This document shows positions 1-8,802 of a stretch of 64,000 nt of DNA, one piece after another (position 1 is the first letter of the stretch; each line of letters begins with the position of its first letter). A program made the position numbers and the translations under genes. Source of the stretch: Chitinophaga pinensis. Its GTDB lineage: Bacteria; Bacteroidota; Bacteroidia; Chitinophagales; Chitinophagaceae. The notes beneath the pieces were generated by a model. The model was not told the origin of the DNA, searched no databases, and saw only the letters and a list, made by a program, of their open reading frames with translations. The stretch covers positions 1 through 64,000 of the forward strand of contig CAMDVD010000002.1 in assembly GCA_945878115.1 (NCBI GenBank). Direction: 5' to 3'.

Positions 1-231
1 ACAAGAATACATTTATCCTACAACGAGTGAAAAAAATTCCAGCCAGACAAAATAAAGTTGACACTCAAAATAAAGTTGAAAAAAAATCCGTCAGTAAGAA
101 ATAGTATCGACTGAGATTAGCTTAAGTTGACGCGTATGCCTGAAAGGGTGATATTTCGCAGTGAGGGGTGATAGCCCCTCGCTAAATGAGAATGAGAATG
201 AAAATGAGAAAGAGAAATGCAACGCCAATTT
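1..231. other. Intergenic, low complexity
   Basis: I see no gene here. There are two nearby AAATAAAGTTGA direct copies (about 50-80) and a GAATGA-rich simple-sequence stretch (about 187-219). Any gene upstream of the window edge cannot be judged. Confidence 0.5.
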
Positions 232-606
232 CTAAATCAAATCATCACCCATTAGTTCTCTTTCAAGTCCTTCCATACTTACAATATCAATGGCTTCAAT
301 CAGTTTAGGCGTAATATTTAATTCCTCTACTAATTCATTCTTTTGTAATTCATTTTTTAGGTTTGCTGCAACATGACACAGCACAAAAGATAAATTTTCT
401 TGGTAAAGATTTTGGTGAAATTGATACAATACACATACATCTTTTGTAGCGGAAGCTACTTCCTGCAAATTAATAATTAGGCTTCTTTTTTTTGCTAAGG
501 CATTGTTTACTAAGCCTTTAATTTCTTCCGCCATCTGGGAATTAAATTCAGATTGGGTCGGTGAAATAATATCAAAATTTTCTTTCGTTTCTATTGTGTA
601 ATTCAT
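232..606 (-). CDS. STAS-domain protein (anti-sigma factor antagonist-like)
   Basis: A 124-residue protein that looks like one STAS fold: an N-terminal strand, a helix around residues 24-38, then a strand of the SLIINLQEV type that in SpoIIAA-like proteins precedes the phosphorylatable Ser/Thr, here SATKD at about 52-56. Such proteins usually bind anti-sigma or switch kinases. The partner is not visible here and function is inferred from fold pattern only. It is divergent from clpC, with about 65 bp between the two start codons. It starts with ATG and no signal peptide is seen. Confidence 0.6.
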   Translation of the reverse strand: MNYTIETKENFDIISPTQSEFNSQMAEEIKGLVNNALAKKRSLIINLQEVASATKDVCVLYQFHQNLYQENLSFVLCHVAANLKNELQKNELVEELNITPKLIEAIDIVSMEGLERELMGDDLI

Positions 607-644
607 GGGTTAATATCTTTCTTTATAAAGTAAAAATAATTATA

Positions 645-652
645 TATTTTTG
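645..652 (+). promoter_or_regulatory. Putative -7 promoter element of clpC
   Basis: TATTTTTG matches the Bacteroidota -7 consensus TAnnTTTG and lies 18 bp before the clpC ATG. No convincing -33 box is seen. If real, it supports the ATG at 671 over the TTG at 650. Confidence 0.4.
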
Positions 653-670
653 ATTTCAAACTACCCTTCA

Positions 671-3217
671 ATGGATTCGCAATTTTCAGCAAAAGTAAAA
701 GAAATAATATCATATAGTAGAGAGGAAGCGTTACGATTAGGTAACGATTTTATTGGCACAGAACACCTTATGTTGGGCATGATTCGAGATGGACAAGGTC
801 TTGCAGTGCGCGTTTTGCAGAATTTGCATGTCGACATGTTTGACCTAAGACGTGAATTGGAATTAGCCATCAAAAATAAGTCCGGCGTCAAAAATCTGCA
901 AAACATCAATAGCCTTCCGCTCACCAAACAAGCAGAAAAAGTAATTCGTATCACTGTTTTAGAAGCAAAAGCATTAAAAAGCTTGCTTGCAGAAAGTGAA
1001 CATTTGGTGCTTTCTATTTTGAAAAATAAAGAGAATGTAGCTTGTCAAATTTTAAATCAGTTCAATGTAGATTATGATGTATTTAAAAATGATTTGGAAA
1101 TGGTAACTGGTATGGGTAATATTTCCAATGATTTGAAAGATAATTCAGGAGGATTTGAAGGGGATGAAGATCGCTCTGCTTACCAAAGAAAACCTAGCAC
1201 GCCATCTGCTACTAAATCGAAGACGCCAGTATTGGATAATTTTGGACGTGATATTACTCGTTTGGCAGAAATGGGACAACTAGATCCTATTGTAGGTCGT
1301 GAAACTGAAATTGAAAGAGTATCTCAAATTTTATCGCGCCGTAAAAAGAATAATCCAATTTTAATCGGGGAACCAGGTGTAGGTAAAACTGCAATAGTAG
1401 AAGGCTTGGCACTTCGAATTCACCAACGTAAAGTATCGCGGGTGTTGTTTGACAAGCGAGTAGTAAGCCTTGATTTGGCGGCATTGGTGGCAGGTACAAA
1501 ATATCGTGGACAATTTGAAGAACGCATGAAAGCCATCATGAGTGAATTGGAAAAGAATAACGATGTGATTTTATTTATCGACGAAATTCACACTATCGTT
1601 GGCGCTGGTGGTGCCAGTGGTTCTTTGGATGCTTCCAATATTTTTAAACCTGCATTGGCACGAGGTGAATTGCAATGCATTGGAGCAACTACTTTGGACG
1701 AATACCGTATGCATATCGAGAAAGATGGTGCTTTAGATAGAAGATTTCAAAAGGTTTTGGTAGAACCACCAAGTATTGAAGAAACCATTACCATACTCAA
1801 TAATTTGAAAATAAAATATGAAGAATACCATAATGTAAGCTACAACCAAGAAGCGATTGATGCTTGTGTAAAATTAAGTAGTCGATATATTACGGATAGA
1901 CTTCTACCAGATAAAGCCATTGATGTGATGGATGAAGTTGGGGCACGTGTGCATTTGAAAAACATTGATGTACCTAAAAATGTGTTGGAGCTAGAAGCAA
2001 AAATCGAAGAAATAAAAGTAGAGAAAAATAAAGTGGTGAAGAGTCAACAGTTTGAAAAAGCTGCTGCATTAAGAGATACGGAAAAGAAATTGCAAGAAGA
2101 ATTGGAGTTGGCTAAAGTATCTTGGGAAGAAGAAGTGAAGAGCAAGCGTTATCCAATTACGGAAGAAGAAATTGCAGAGGTAATACACATGATGACCGGC
2201 ATACCCGTAAAAAGAATGGTTGCTGCTGAAAGTGATAAGTTGCGCAATATGGGACCTGACTTGAAAAATGTTGTCATTGGTCAAGATGAGGCTGTAAGTA
2301 AGGTGGTGAAAGCAATACAAAGAAATAGAGTAGGGCTTAAAGATCCTAAAAAGCCAATTGGTTCTTTTATTTTTTTAGGACCTTCAGGTGTTGGAAAAAC
2401 AGAATTAGCTCGTGCATTAGCTCGTAATTTATTTGATTCAGATGAAAGTTTAATTCGAATGGATATGAGTGAATATATGGAGAAATTTTCGGTGAGTCGA
2501 CTTATTGGTGCACCTCCAGGATATGTTGGATATGAAGAAGGAGGACAACTCACCGAGAAGGTAAGACGTAAACCGTATAGTATTATTTTATTAGATGAAA
2601 TAGAAAAAGCACATCCAGATATTTTCAATATTTTATTACAAGTGTTGGATGATGGACAATTGACAGATGGCATGGGTAGAAAAGTAGATTTTAAAAACTC
2701 TATCATTATCATGACTTCCAATATTGGTATTCGTCAATTAAAAGAATTTGGAGATGGCGTTGGTTTTACTACTAGCACGAAATCGGCGAATGCGGAAGAC
2801 AATAGTAAAGCAGTTATTGAAAAAGCGTTGAAGCGAACTTTCGCACCAGAATTTTTAAACAGAATTGATGATGTGGTTGTGTTCAATACATTAACGCCAG
2901 AAAATATTTTAAGTATCATTGATTTGGTGATGGCTAATGTACTTAAAAGATTAGGTGTACTTGGTTTTAAATTGGAATTATCCGCTACAGCAAAAACATT
3001 TTTGAGTGAGAAAGGATATGATCAACAATACGGCGCAAGACCATTACATCGTGCCATTCAAAAATATTTAGAAGATCCTTTAGCAGAAGAAATTTTGAAC
3101 ATGAAATTGAAAGAAGGAGATACTATTCTTGCAGATTTAGATAAAGAAAAGGCACTGCTTACTTTCAGTTTGAAAGCCATCGCGAAGAAAGAAAAATCGG
3201 TTGAGCCGAAGGAATAG
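671..3217 (+). CDS. clpC: ATP-dependent Clp protease ATP-binding subunit ClpC
   Basis: An AAA+ unfoldase that feeds substrates to ClpP or acts as a disaggregase in the cytoplasm. The 848 residues show two Clp-N repeats (about 3-145), a first AAA domain with Walker A GEPGVGKT at 233-240, a short middle domain with a UVR-like coiled segment near residue 460, and a second AAA domain with Walker A GPSGVGKT at 570-577, ending in the ClpB D2-small domain. The length and short middle region fit ClpC rather than ClpB. The open frame could start at a TTG at 650, but ATG 671 gives the normal N-terminus ([11 protein letters not shown]) and follows a plausible promoter. Confidence 0.95.
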   Translation: MDSQFSAKVKEIISYSREEALRLGNDFIGTEHLMLGMIRDGQGLAVRVLQNLHVDMFDLRRELELAIKNKSGVKNLQNINSLPLTKQAEKVIRITVLEAKALKSLLAESEHLVLSILKNKENVACQILNQFNVDYDVFKNDLEMVTGMGNISNDLKDNSGGFEGDEDRSAYQRKPSTPSATKSKTPVLDNFGRDITRLAEMGQLDPIVGRETEIERVSQILSRRKKNNPILIGEPGVGKTAIVEGLALRIHQRKVSRVLFDKRVVSLDLAALVAGTKYRGQFEERMKAIMSELEKNNDVILFIDEIHTIVGAGGASGSLDASNIFKPALARGELQCIGATTLDEYRMHIEKDGALDRRFQKVLVEPPSIEETITILNNLKIKYEEYHNVSYNQEAIDACVKLSSRYITDRLLPDKAIDVMDEVGARVHLKNIDVPKNVLELEAKIEEIKVEKNKVVKSQQFEKAAALRDTEKKLQEELELAKVSWEEEVKSKRYPITEEEIAEVIHMMTGIPVKRMVAAESDKLRNMGPDLKNVVIGQDEAVSKVVKAIQRNRVGLKDPKKPIGSFIFLGPSGVGKTELARALARNLFDSDESLIRMDMSEYMEKFSVSRLIGAPPGYVGYEEGGQLTEKVRRKPYSIILLDEIEKAHPDIFNILLQVLDDGQLTDGMGRKVDFKNSIIIMTSNIGIRQLKEFGDGVGFTTSTKSANAEDNSKAVIEKALKRTFAPEFLNRIDDVVVFNTLTPENILSIIDLVMANVLKRLGVLGFKLELSATAKTFLSEKGYDQQYGARPLHRAIQKYLEDPLAEEILNMKLKEGDTILADLDKEKALLTFSLKAIAKKEKSVEPKE

Positions 3218-3292
3218 TGCTGGTTATCAGAACCTTTTGTATCATTTGTTAGACATGCCTTAGGGCCAAAACTGATCTAACAGATGATGTAA

Positions 3293-3766
3293 TTATTGGG
3301 CTGTTTCTAACCACTTTCGAATCAAAACAATTTGACCTAGATGATAATAGCTATGTTCTATCATACCTTCTAAATTGCGGCTAAAAGTTCCATACTTGGC
3401 ATCAGTAAAAATGGCGTTTAACTGTTCGTCATGTAACAGTTCTATATTTTGTGCGAACTGTTCTGCATCCGACCAAAATTGTGTAAGAAAATCATCCCAA
3501 TTATTCTTGCTTGTCAATTCGGGAAAATCAAAACTGTATTTGTCTTTGATGTCTAATGTGCCGCCAATCAAAACTTGATTGATTCCTTGGATGTAATAAT
3601 GAATATGTTGTGCAAGTGCAGCAATCGTATTTAAACCATTCACTTTCTTAGTTACATGGTCAAATGGAATTTGTGTAAGCTGATGTTTGAAATTTGTGTT
3701 CGCAATCCAAGTTCCATCTAATATTACCTCTCGAAATCTGTTGGCGATGGCTTGGCTTCTATTCAT
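3293..3766 (-). CDS. DinB-like (DUF1572-type) protein
   Basis: 157 residues with the four-helix-bundle pattern of the DinB/YfiT-like metalloprotein superfamily. Candidate metal-binding histidines lie in QHIHYY (about 53-56) and in EHSYYHLGQI near residue 137, the usual HxxxH-type position. Family members are often putative thiol-dependent transferases, and the substrate here is unknown. It is a stand-alone gene convergent with clpC. Confidence 0.8.
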   Translation of the reverse strand: MNRSQAIANRFREVILDGTWIANTNFKHQLTQIPFDHVTKKVNGLNTIAALAQHIHYYIQGINQVLIGGTLDIKDKYSFDFPELTSKNNWDDFLTQFWSDAEQFAQNIELLHDEQLNAIFTDAKYGTFSRNLEGMIEHSYYHLGQIVLIRKWLETAQ

Positions 3767-3963
3767 TTATGTAGAGTTTTTATTGTTTTGAAATATTTGG
3801 AGGGTGTTAAAATAAAAGTACGAAACTGCTCGATATTTGTAATCTTGAAATGCTATCCTTGGATTTTCAATCCACAAGAGCAAAATTATTTATTCGAAGT
3901 TTCATTTTCATGATTTGAAGAGTTAATAAAAATGCAATGATAGAAGTACATCCCTTCTAATCC

Positions 3964-5094
3964 TCACAACAAGCCCTTTATCTTCTCCACCACCACATCA
4001 ATTTCTGCACTCGTATTCAACTTACTAAATGAAAAGCGAATAGGTATAATATTAGCTGTAGGATAGACCGCTTTAATGACATGGCTACCGCCTTGTGCGC
4101 CGCTGTTACAAGCACTTCCACCAGAAACACAAATACCAGCCATGTCTAAATTAATACTTAACATGTCGGTTCTTTCATTGTTCGGAAATGCGACATTTAA
4201 TTGGGTATACAAACTTTGATCTACTTGATAATTTCCATTGATTTTACAAGATGGAAATTGTTGTTGGATTTGTTGTAAGAGTGATTGCTTTAAGGAAAGT
4301 ATATAGGCATGATCCTGTTCTACATTTGTCAATGCCAACTCCATTGCTTTTGCAAGACCAACTATACCAGCCACATTTTCGGTGCCTGCCCTCATCATTC
4401 TTTCTTGCGAACCGCCATGTATAAATGGTTTGATTTGAATGTCTTGGTTGATATATAAAAAACCATTTCCTTTTGGTCCATGAAATTTATGTCCCGAAGC
4501 AGACAAAAAATGAATGTGTAAATCACTCAAATCAATCGGGTAGTGCGCCATGGTTTGCACCGCATCTGTATGGAAAATAGCATCATGCTTTTTACACATT
4601 TCACCAACTTGTTGGATGTCCGTCAAGTTGCTTATTTCATTATTGCCATGCATGAGTGTGACCAAACATTTATCAGTGCTGGATTGAAGGATTTGATCTA
4701 AATTTTGCATGTCAATTTCTCCATTTCCTAATAAGGCAACATAACTTACTGTACATAATCCTTGGGTTTCTAGAAAAGTACAGGTATGTAAAGTAGCATG
4801 GTGTTCGATTGCTGAAGTGATGATGTGTTTACAACCTAAATCACGCACAGCGGAGCTTATAGCGGTATTGCTACTTTCTGTACCACAGCTTGTAAAAAAT
4901 ATTTCACCAGGACTTGCATGCAAAAAGTTAGCAATATATTTTCTAGATTTTTCTATCGCCATTCGACTCTCCCGACCGAATGAATAAATGGAAGATGGGT
5001 TGCCAAAATGAGTGGTGAAGTAAGGCATCATCGCTTCTAATACCATTGGGTCTAGAGGCGTGGTGGCTGCATTGTCGAGATATATTCTTTGCAT
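3964..5094 (-). CDS. Cysteine desulfurase (NifS/IscS family)
   Basis: A PLP enzyme converting cysteine to alanine and delivering sulfur for Fe-S clusters or thiolation. Typical features are visible: the N-terminal LDNAATTPLDP motif, the PLP Schiff-base lysine K203 in SASGHKFHGPKG, an aspartate contacting the pyridine ring in FHTDAVQ (D177), and the catalytic-loop cysteine C329 in GGSACNSGAQ. The length (376) is normal for class I IscS/NifS-like proteins. No IscU or SUF genes are adjacent, so whether it serves Fe-S assembly or tRNA thiolation is open. Confidence 0.93.
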   Translation of the reverse strand: MQRIYLDNAATTPLDPMVLEAMMPYFTTHFGNPSSIYSFGRESRMAIEKSRKYIANFLHASPGEIFFTSCGTESSNTAISSAVRDLGCKHIITSAIEHHATLHTCTFLETQGLCTVSYVALLGNGEIDMQNLDQILQSSTDKCLVTLMHGNNEISNLTDIQQVGEMCKKHDAIFHTDAVQTMAHYPIDLSDLHIHFLSASGHKFHGPKGNGFLYINQDIQIKPFIHGGSQERMMRAGTENVAGIVGLAKAMELALTNVEQDHAYILSLKQSLLQQIQQQFPSCKINGNYQVDQSLYTQLNVAFPNNERTDMLSINLDMAGICVSGGSACNSGAQGGSHVIKAVYPTANIIPIRFSFSKLNTSAEIDVVVEKIKGLL

Positions 5095-5481
5095 GTTGGC
5101 AAAAATAATGCATGGAAATAAGAATTCAGAAATCTTTATTTGATTTTATAGATTAACTAAATATACCAGATGAGGTATATTTTTTCCACTTTGTTCTGAT
5201 ATGTTTTTCCACTTTTTTCTTGATAAAAAAGTGGAGCAAAAAATCAAGACTATCGGAAAATAGCTAAAAATTTTACTTGTTAGCTAAAATAAAAAAGCTA
5301 TTCTTCATTTTTACTTTTTTCATCCATAGTTGTTAGATTAAGCTTGTAATATGTATTTAGCAGAAAGCTATGGTTTTTATTTTTATACGCAACAAGCAAA
5401 ATTTTCTTAACGCCATTTTCCGAAGGTCGACATGAAACCATGCTTTATTCTTATTAAATCCTTAGAGGATAATCCTAAACC
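5095..5481. other. Intergenic region with one hairpin, no gene
   Basis: A 387-bp AT-rich gap between the cysteine desulfurase and the HmuY-like gene. Apart from the hairpin at 5208-5235 I see only scattered TAGCTAAAAT-type short repeats (about 5264-5293). No coding signal is evident. Confidence 0.5.
5208..5235. repeat. Palindrome (11-bp stem hairpin)
   Basis: TCCACTTTTTT and its exact reverse complement AAAAAAGTGGA are separated by CTTGAT. A half copy (TTTTTCCACTTT) lies just upstream near 5181-5192. It resembles a palindrome I associate with intergenic regions of Bacteroidota genomes; that resemblance is from memory. Confidence 0.55.
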
Positions 5482-6462
5482 CTATTTGATTTGATTAAAC
5501 TCAAACTTCGGACTTCCTTTAATACCAGAGGTACTGTAATAATCTAGAAAGCGCATTTTGAATATAGAGCCATTTTGATTTTGTATAAAATAATTATAAC
5601 GGCTGTCGATGGTGTAAATATTTTTGTCGATATCATATTTTTTCCAATCATAACCAATGATATCTTTTTTATTCGTCAAGGCAATTTGTGTTACCAAAGT
5701 TGGTGTCATCTCCGTATAAGTATGTACTGAATCCTTGTATCCGTAAGTGTTTGACGGGTTTAACAATATTCCATTGACAACATAATGCAAGTCGGGTTCT
5801 TGATCGAAAAAGGTATAATTATATCTAGTCACTTCTAGGTCCCAAGTATTTTTATCTGGTTCAACATCCGGAACCGTGGCTAAAAAATCAAAGGAAAAGT
5901 AGACAAAGTTTTTATCCTTGTTTTTATAAATGGTAATAGGCGCCGCTTGTGTTGAATTAATATCTCCAACTAAAATAATATACTCGAAGGCATCTTCGTA
6001 GCTAATTTGAAACTTGCGGATTTTAGTGTATGTATTGTCGAGACGAATCAAATAAACATTTCTTTTTTGGTTTCTTGAATCGATGGCAGTTGAATCTGCT
6101 TCGCCACCAGAACCATCATAGCGCCATTTTTTACTACTATTCGTTGTGTCGCCATAACCAACAGTGGCAAAGTCAGTTTTGTTTGTGTTAAAAGCCGACA
6201 TGCCATTGCCGCCATTCAAAAAGATAGCGCTGTCGTTTTCTCCACATTGTAAAGCCAAATCCCAATTTGAAATTGGACTAATATGCACAATTTGTTGGGT
6301 TTGTAAATTGATAAAATATTGATACTCATATGTTTCACCCATATCTACTTGCATCACTGCGCCATCGCCCTTAGGAGGAAGTGTAATTGGCGTTTCTTTT
6401 TTTTCGCAAGCGGAAAATAAAAGAATGGATAAGCTAACAAGGAGAAGATGTTTAAAATTCAT
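5482..6462 (-). CDS. HmuY-like outer-surface lipoprotein
   Basis: 326 residues from ATG 6462 (a TTG at 6474 is a less likely start). The N-terminus is a lipoprotein signal, with the lipobox ending LLFSAC. Two WDLA/WDLEVTRY segments (around residues 65 and 200) and the overall beta-rich pattern match the HmuY family, which binds haem on the surface of Bacteroidota such as Porphyromonas. No TonB receptor gene is next to it, so haem binding is only a family-level suggestion. Confidence 0.65.
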   Translation of the reverse strand: MNFKHLLLVSLSILLFSACEKKETPITLPPKGDGAVMQVDMGETYEYQYFINLQTQQIVHISPISNWDLALQCGENDSAIFLNGGNGMSAFNTNKTDFATVGYGDTTNSSKKWRYDGSGGEADSTAIDSRNQKRNVYLIRLDNTYTKIRKFQISYEDAFEYIILVGDINSTQAAPITIYKNKDKNFVYFSFDFLATVPDVEPDKNTWDLEVTRYNYTFFDQEPDLHYVVNGILLNPSNTYGYKDSVHTYTEMTPTLVTQIALTNKKDIIGYDWKKYDIDKNIYTIDSRYNYFIQNQNGSIFKMRFLDYYSTSGIKGSPKFEFNQIK

Positions 6463-6639
6463 AAGCAAGGGCAAATTTCTATTATTATCGCCATAAAGTA
6501 AGCATCTACGTCTATGATTTATATCATGGAATTGTCATTTTATGGATGAAAAAACGAAATGTGTTCATTTTGAAAAATCCCAATAGCATTTATTTTTAAG
6601 GGTAAAAATTCGCTATGGGATTCGCTCTTTAAGTGACTG

Positions 6640-6722
6640 TATTGCGGCAACGATTGCAGTGGAAATCCTTTATGCTGGCTCTGCAGCAGAAAGATTGGAA
6701 CGGAAAGCGTGTCCGCCGCCCT
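6640..6722. repeat. Two imperfect direct repeats (GATTGnA..GGAAA type)
   Basis: CGATTGCAGTGGAAATCC and AGATTGGAACGGAAAGCG occur about 45 bp apart in a locally GC-richer stretch between the HmuY gene and the palindrome array. Both fit GATTGnAryGGAAAkC. The pattern looks like a dispersed intergenic element and is not coding. Confidence 0.45.
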
Positions 6723-6724
6723 AT

Positions 6725-6990
6725 CCTGTAGCATTAATTTTTTTTCAAAAAATACGCTACAGGATATCACCTTAAGCATTAATTTTTTTTCAAAAAATAC
6801 GCTACAGGATATCACCTTAAGCATTAATTTTTTTTCAAAAAATACGCTACAGGATATCACCTTAAGCATTAATTTTTTTCGAAAAAACGCTACAGGATAT
6901 CACCTTAAGCATTAATTTTTTTTTAAAAAATACGCTACAGGATATCACCTTAAGCATTAATTTTTTTTCAAAAAATGCGCTACAGCATCA
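6725..6990. repeat. Tandem array of a 45-bp palindromic repeat (about six copies)
   Basis: Units begin at about 6730, 6775, 6820, 6865, 6908 and 6953. All are 45 bp except the fourth (43 bp, with a small deletion) and the partial last one. Each unit holds a T8-C-A6 core. The first is flanked by the perfect inverted repeat CCTGTAGC (6725-6732) and GCTACAGG (6756-6763). The array lies downstream of nth and upstream of the HmuY-like gene. Short open frames across it on both strands just translate the repeat. There are no unique spacers, so this is not CRISPR. Confidence 0.9.
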
Positions 6991-6992
6991 TG

Positions 6993-7658
6993 TTATGAAG
7001 AGGAAAAGTTTTTTTCTAGTGATGTAAGTTTTGAAAAAAACTTGCATGCCTCTTGCAATCCACAGATACTACATTTAGGATTTCTTGCTACACAGGTATA
7101 CCTGCCATGCAATATTAGCCAATGATGTGCAACATGAATTTGTTCTTTGGGGATCCATTTTATTAATTGCATTTCAGTTTGCAAAGGTGTTTTTGCATTG
7201 CTTGTTAATCCAATTCTTGCGGATACGCGAAACACATGGGTATCAACCGCCATATTGGGTTGATGGTCAATGACGGAGGTGATGACGTTCGCCGTTTTTC
7301 TGCCTACACCCGGAAGCAGGATTAATTTTGCTACATCTAATGGGATTTGGCTATCAAATTTTTCCTTCAACATTTTTGCTGTACCAATGATATGTTTTGT
7401 TTTATTGTTTGGATAGCTAATGCTTCGAATGAGTTGAAATACCTCTTCTTCTGTTGCATTTGCCAATGATTCTATATCAGGATATTTTTCAAAGAGGGCA
7501 GGAGTGGTTAGGTTCACGCGCTTGTCTGTACATTGCGCAGAAAGTATGACTGCCACTAAAAGTTGAAATGGATTGTCGTAAATTAATTCCGTTTCAGCAT
7601 CGATGAAATGTGACGAAAAATAATCCAACACAAATCGAAACCTTTCTTTTTTATTCAT
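6993..7658 (-). CDS. nth: Endonuclease III (DNA glycosylase/AP lyase)
   Basis: A base-excision repair enzyme removing oxidised pyrimidines. The helix-hairpin-helix LPGVGRKTANVI contains the catalytic Lys (K121), and VDTHVFR holds the catalytic Asp (D139). The C-terminal 4Fe-4S motif is complete: C189-x6-C196-x2-C199-x5-C205. The length (221) is normal. It is divergent from the TPR gene at 7738. Confidence 0.96.
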   Translation of the reverse strand: MNKKERFRFVLDYFSSHFIDAETELIYDNPFQLLVAVILSAQCTDKRVNLTTPALFEKYPDIESLANATEEEVFQLIRSISYPNNKTKHIIGTAKMLKEKFDSQIPLDVAKLILLPGVGRKTANVITSVIDHQPNMAVDTHVFRVSARIGLTSNAKTPLQTEMQLIKWIPKEQIHVAHHWLILHGRYTCVARNPKCSICGLQEACKFFSKLTSLEKNFSSS

Positions 7659-7693
7659 CGGGTAAAAATAGGGTGAAACGCTTATTCTAAAAA

Positions 7694-7727
7694 TTTGAAT
7701 TATAAATGGATTTCTCTATTAAATTTG
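7694..7727 (+). promoter_or_regulatory. Putative Bacteroidota promoter (TTTG / TAAATTTG)
   Basis: A TTTG at 7694-7697 and TAAATTTG at 7720-7727 are separated by 22 bp, matching TTTG...TAnnTTTG. The ATG of the TPR gene follows 10 bp after the -7 element, so the transcript would be almost leaderless. Confidence 0.45.
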
Positions 7728-7737
7728 CCACGATCAC

Positions 7738-8790
7738 ATGAAAGCTTATTTAATTTTATTGTATTGTTTATTGCTCGCTGGTATTTGCCATGCGCAAGAT
7801 ATGGTAAATAAAGATGTGGATACTAAAGCCAATGAATTAAGTAAAACGGCAAATGCTTATCTGCAAAAATCAGATTTTTCGAATGCGATTATGGTGTATC
7901 AACGGTTGGTGAATTTGGAGCCAAACAATATTGTGCATAGAAGAAATTTGGCTTATGTGTATATGAAGAAAGGCGATTTGTTGAATGCGGAAAGTGTGAT
8001 TATGCCATTATTAAAAGTAGAAACAGCTGATGAAGAAACTTTTCAAATAGCTGCTCGGATTTTAAGTGGCATGAAAAAAAATGAGGAGGCAATCAAAGCC
8101 ATTACTAAAGGAATATATAAATTTCCGAATGCAGGAATTTTATATGCCGACAAAGGAGACCTTTTGACTGATGCGCAAAAATACAAAGAGGCTACCGCGG
8201 TTTGGGAAAAGGGGATAGAACATGATGCACGATTTTATTTGAATTATTATAATTTAGCCAAAGTCTACTTCTTCACTAAGAATTATTTGTGGGTCATTTT
8301 GTATGGAGAAACTTTTGTGAACATGGAAAGCTTTAGTCCTAAGACAATGGAAATTAAAAAAAATATTTTTGAAAGTTATAAGCTATTGATGACAAATTTG
8401 AATAGTCTAGCCTTGGATGGGAAACCACATTTTGAAAACCCTTGTTCCTTTGAAGAGTCCTATTTGTCTATATTGTATCGTTATCGTCAGTTAGTGAATA
8501 ATGGAATTAATATGGAGAATTTAATTATGTTGCGGACTCGTTTCTTATTGGAATGGAATAAATTATATGCGAAGCAATTTCCGTTTGAATTGATTGATCA
8601 GCAACAGTTATATGCGAAGAAGGGTTATTATACTTGTTATAATCAATGGTTATTTGTTTCGATAGAAAACACAAGGCAGTACACTGCATGGGCTCAAAAT
8701 AATGAAGAGAAAATGAATCAGTTTGATGCTTTCTTTCGAATGAATAAACTAGTTCCTCGCAACAATCAATATTATCAACACAACAATTAA
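7738..8790 (+). CDS. Exported TPR-repeat protein
   Basis: 350 residues with a clear signal peptide (MKAYLILLYCLLLAG...CHA|Q). Several tetratricopeptide repeats span about residues 30-185, with the pattern of paired helices such as AYLQKSDFSNAIMVYQRL. The C-terminal half is alpha-helical and unassigned. It likely acts as a periplasmic protein-interaction scaffold. The acyl-CoA ligase follows after 12 bp, so the two are probably co-transcribed, but no functional link can be shown. Confidence 0.75.
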   Translation: MKAYLILLYCLLLAGICHAQDMVNKDVDTKANELSKTANAYLQKSDFSNAIMVYQRLVNLEPNNIVHRRNLAYVYMKKGDLLNAESVIMPLLKVETADEETFQIAARILSGMKKNEEAIKAITKGIYKFPNAGILYADKGDLLTDAQKYKEATAVWEKGIEHDARFYLNYYNLAKVYFFTKNYLWVILYGETFVNMESFSPKTMEIKKNIFESYKLLMTNLNSLALDGKPHFENPCSFEESYLSILYRYRQLVNNGINMENLIMLRTRFLLEWNKLYAKQFPFELIDQQQLYAKKGYYTCYNQWLFVSIENTRQYTAWAQNNEEKMNQFDAFFRMNKLVPRNNQYYQHNN

Positions 8791-8802
8791 TTTCTACATT
8801 CT

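Noticed and set aside
6540-6915. Open frames on both strands over the palindrome array
   Set aside because: They translate the 45-bp repeat (the same 15-residue unit again and again) and have no other support.
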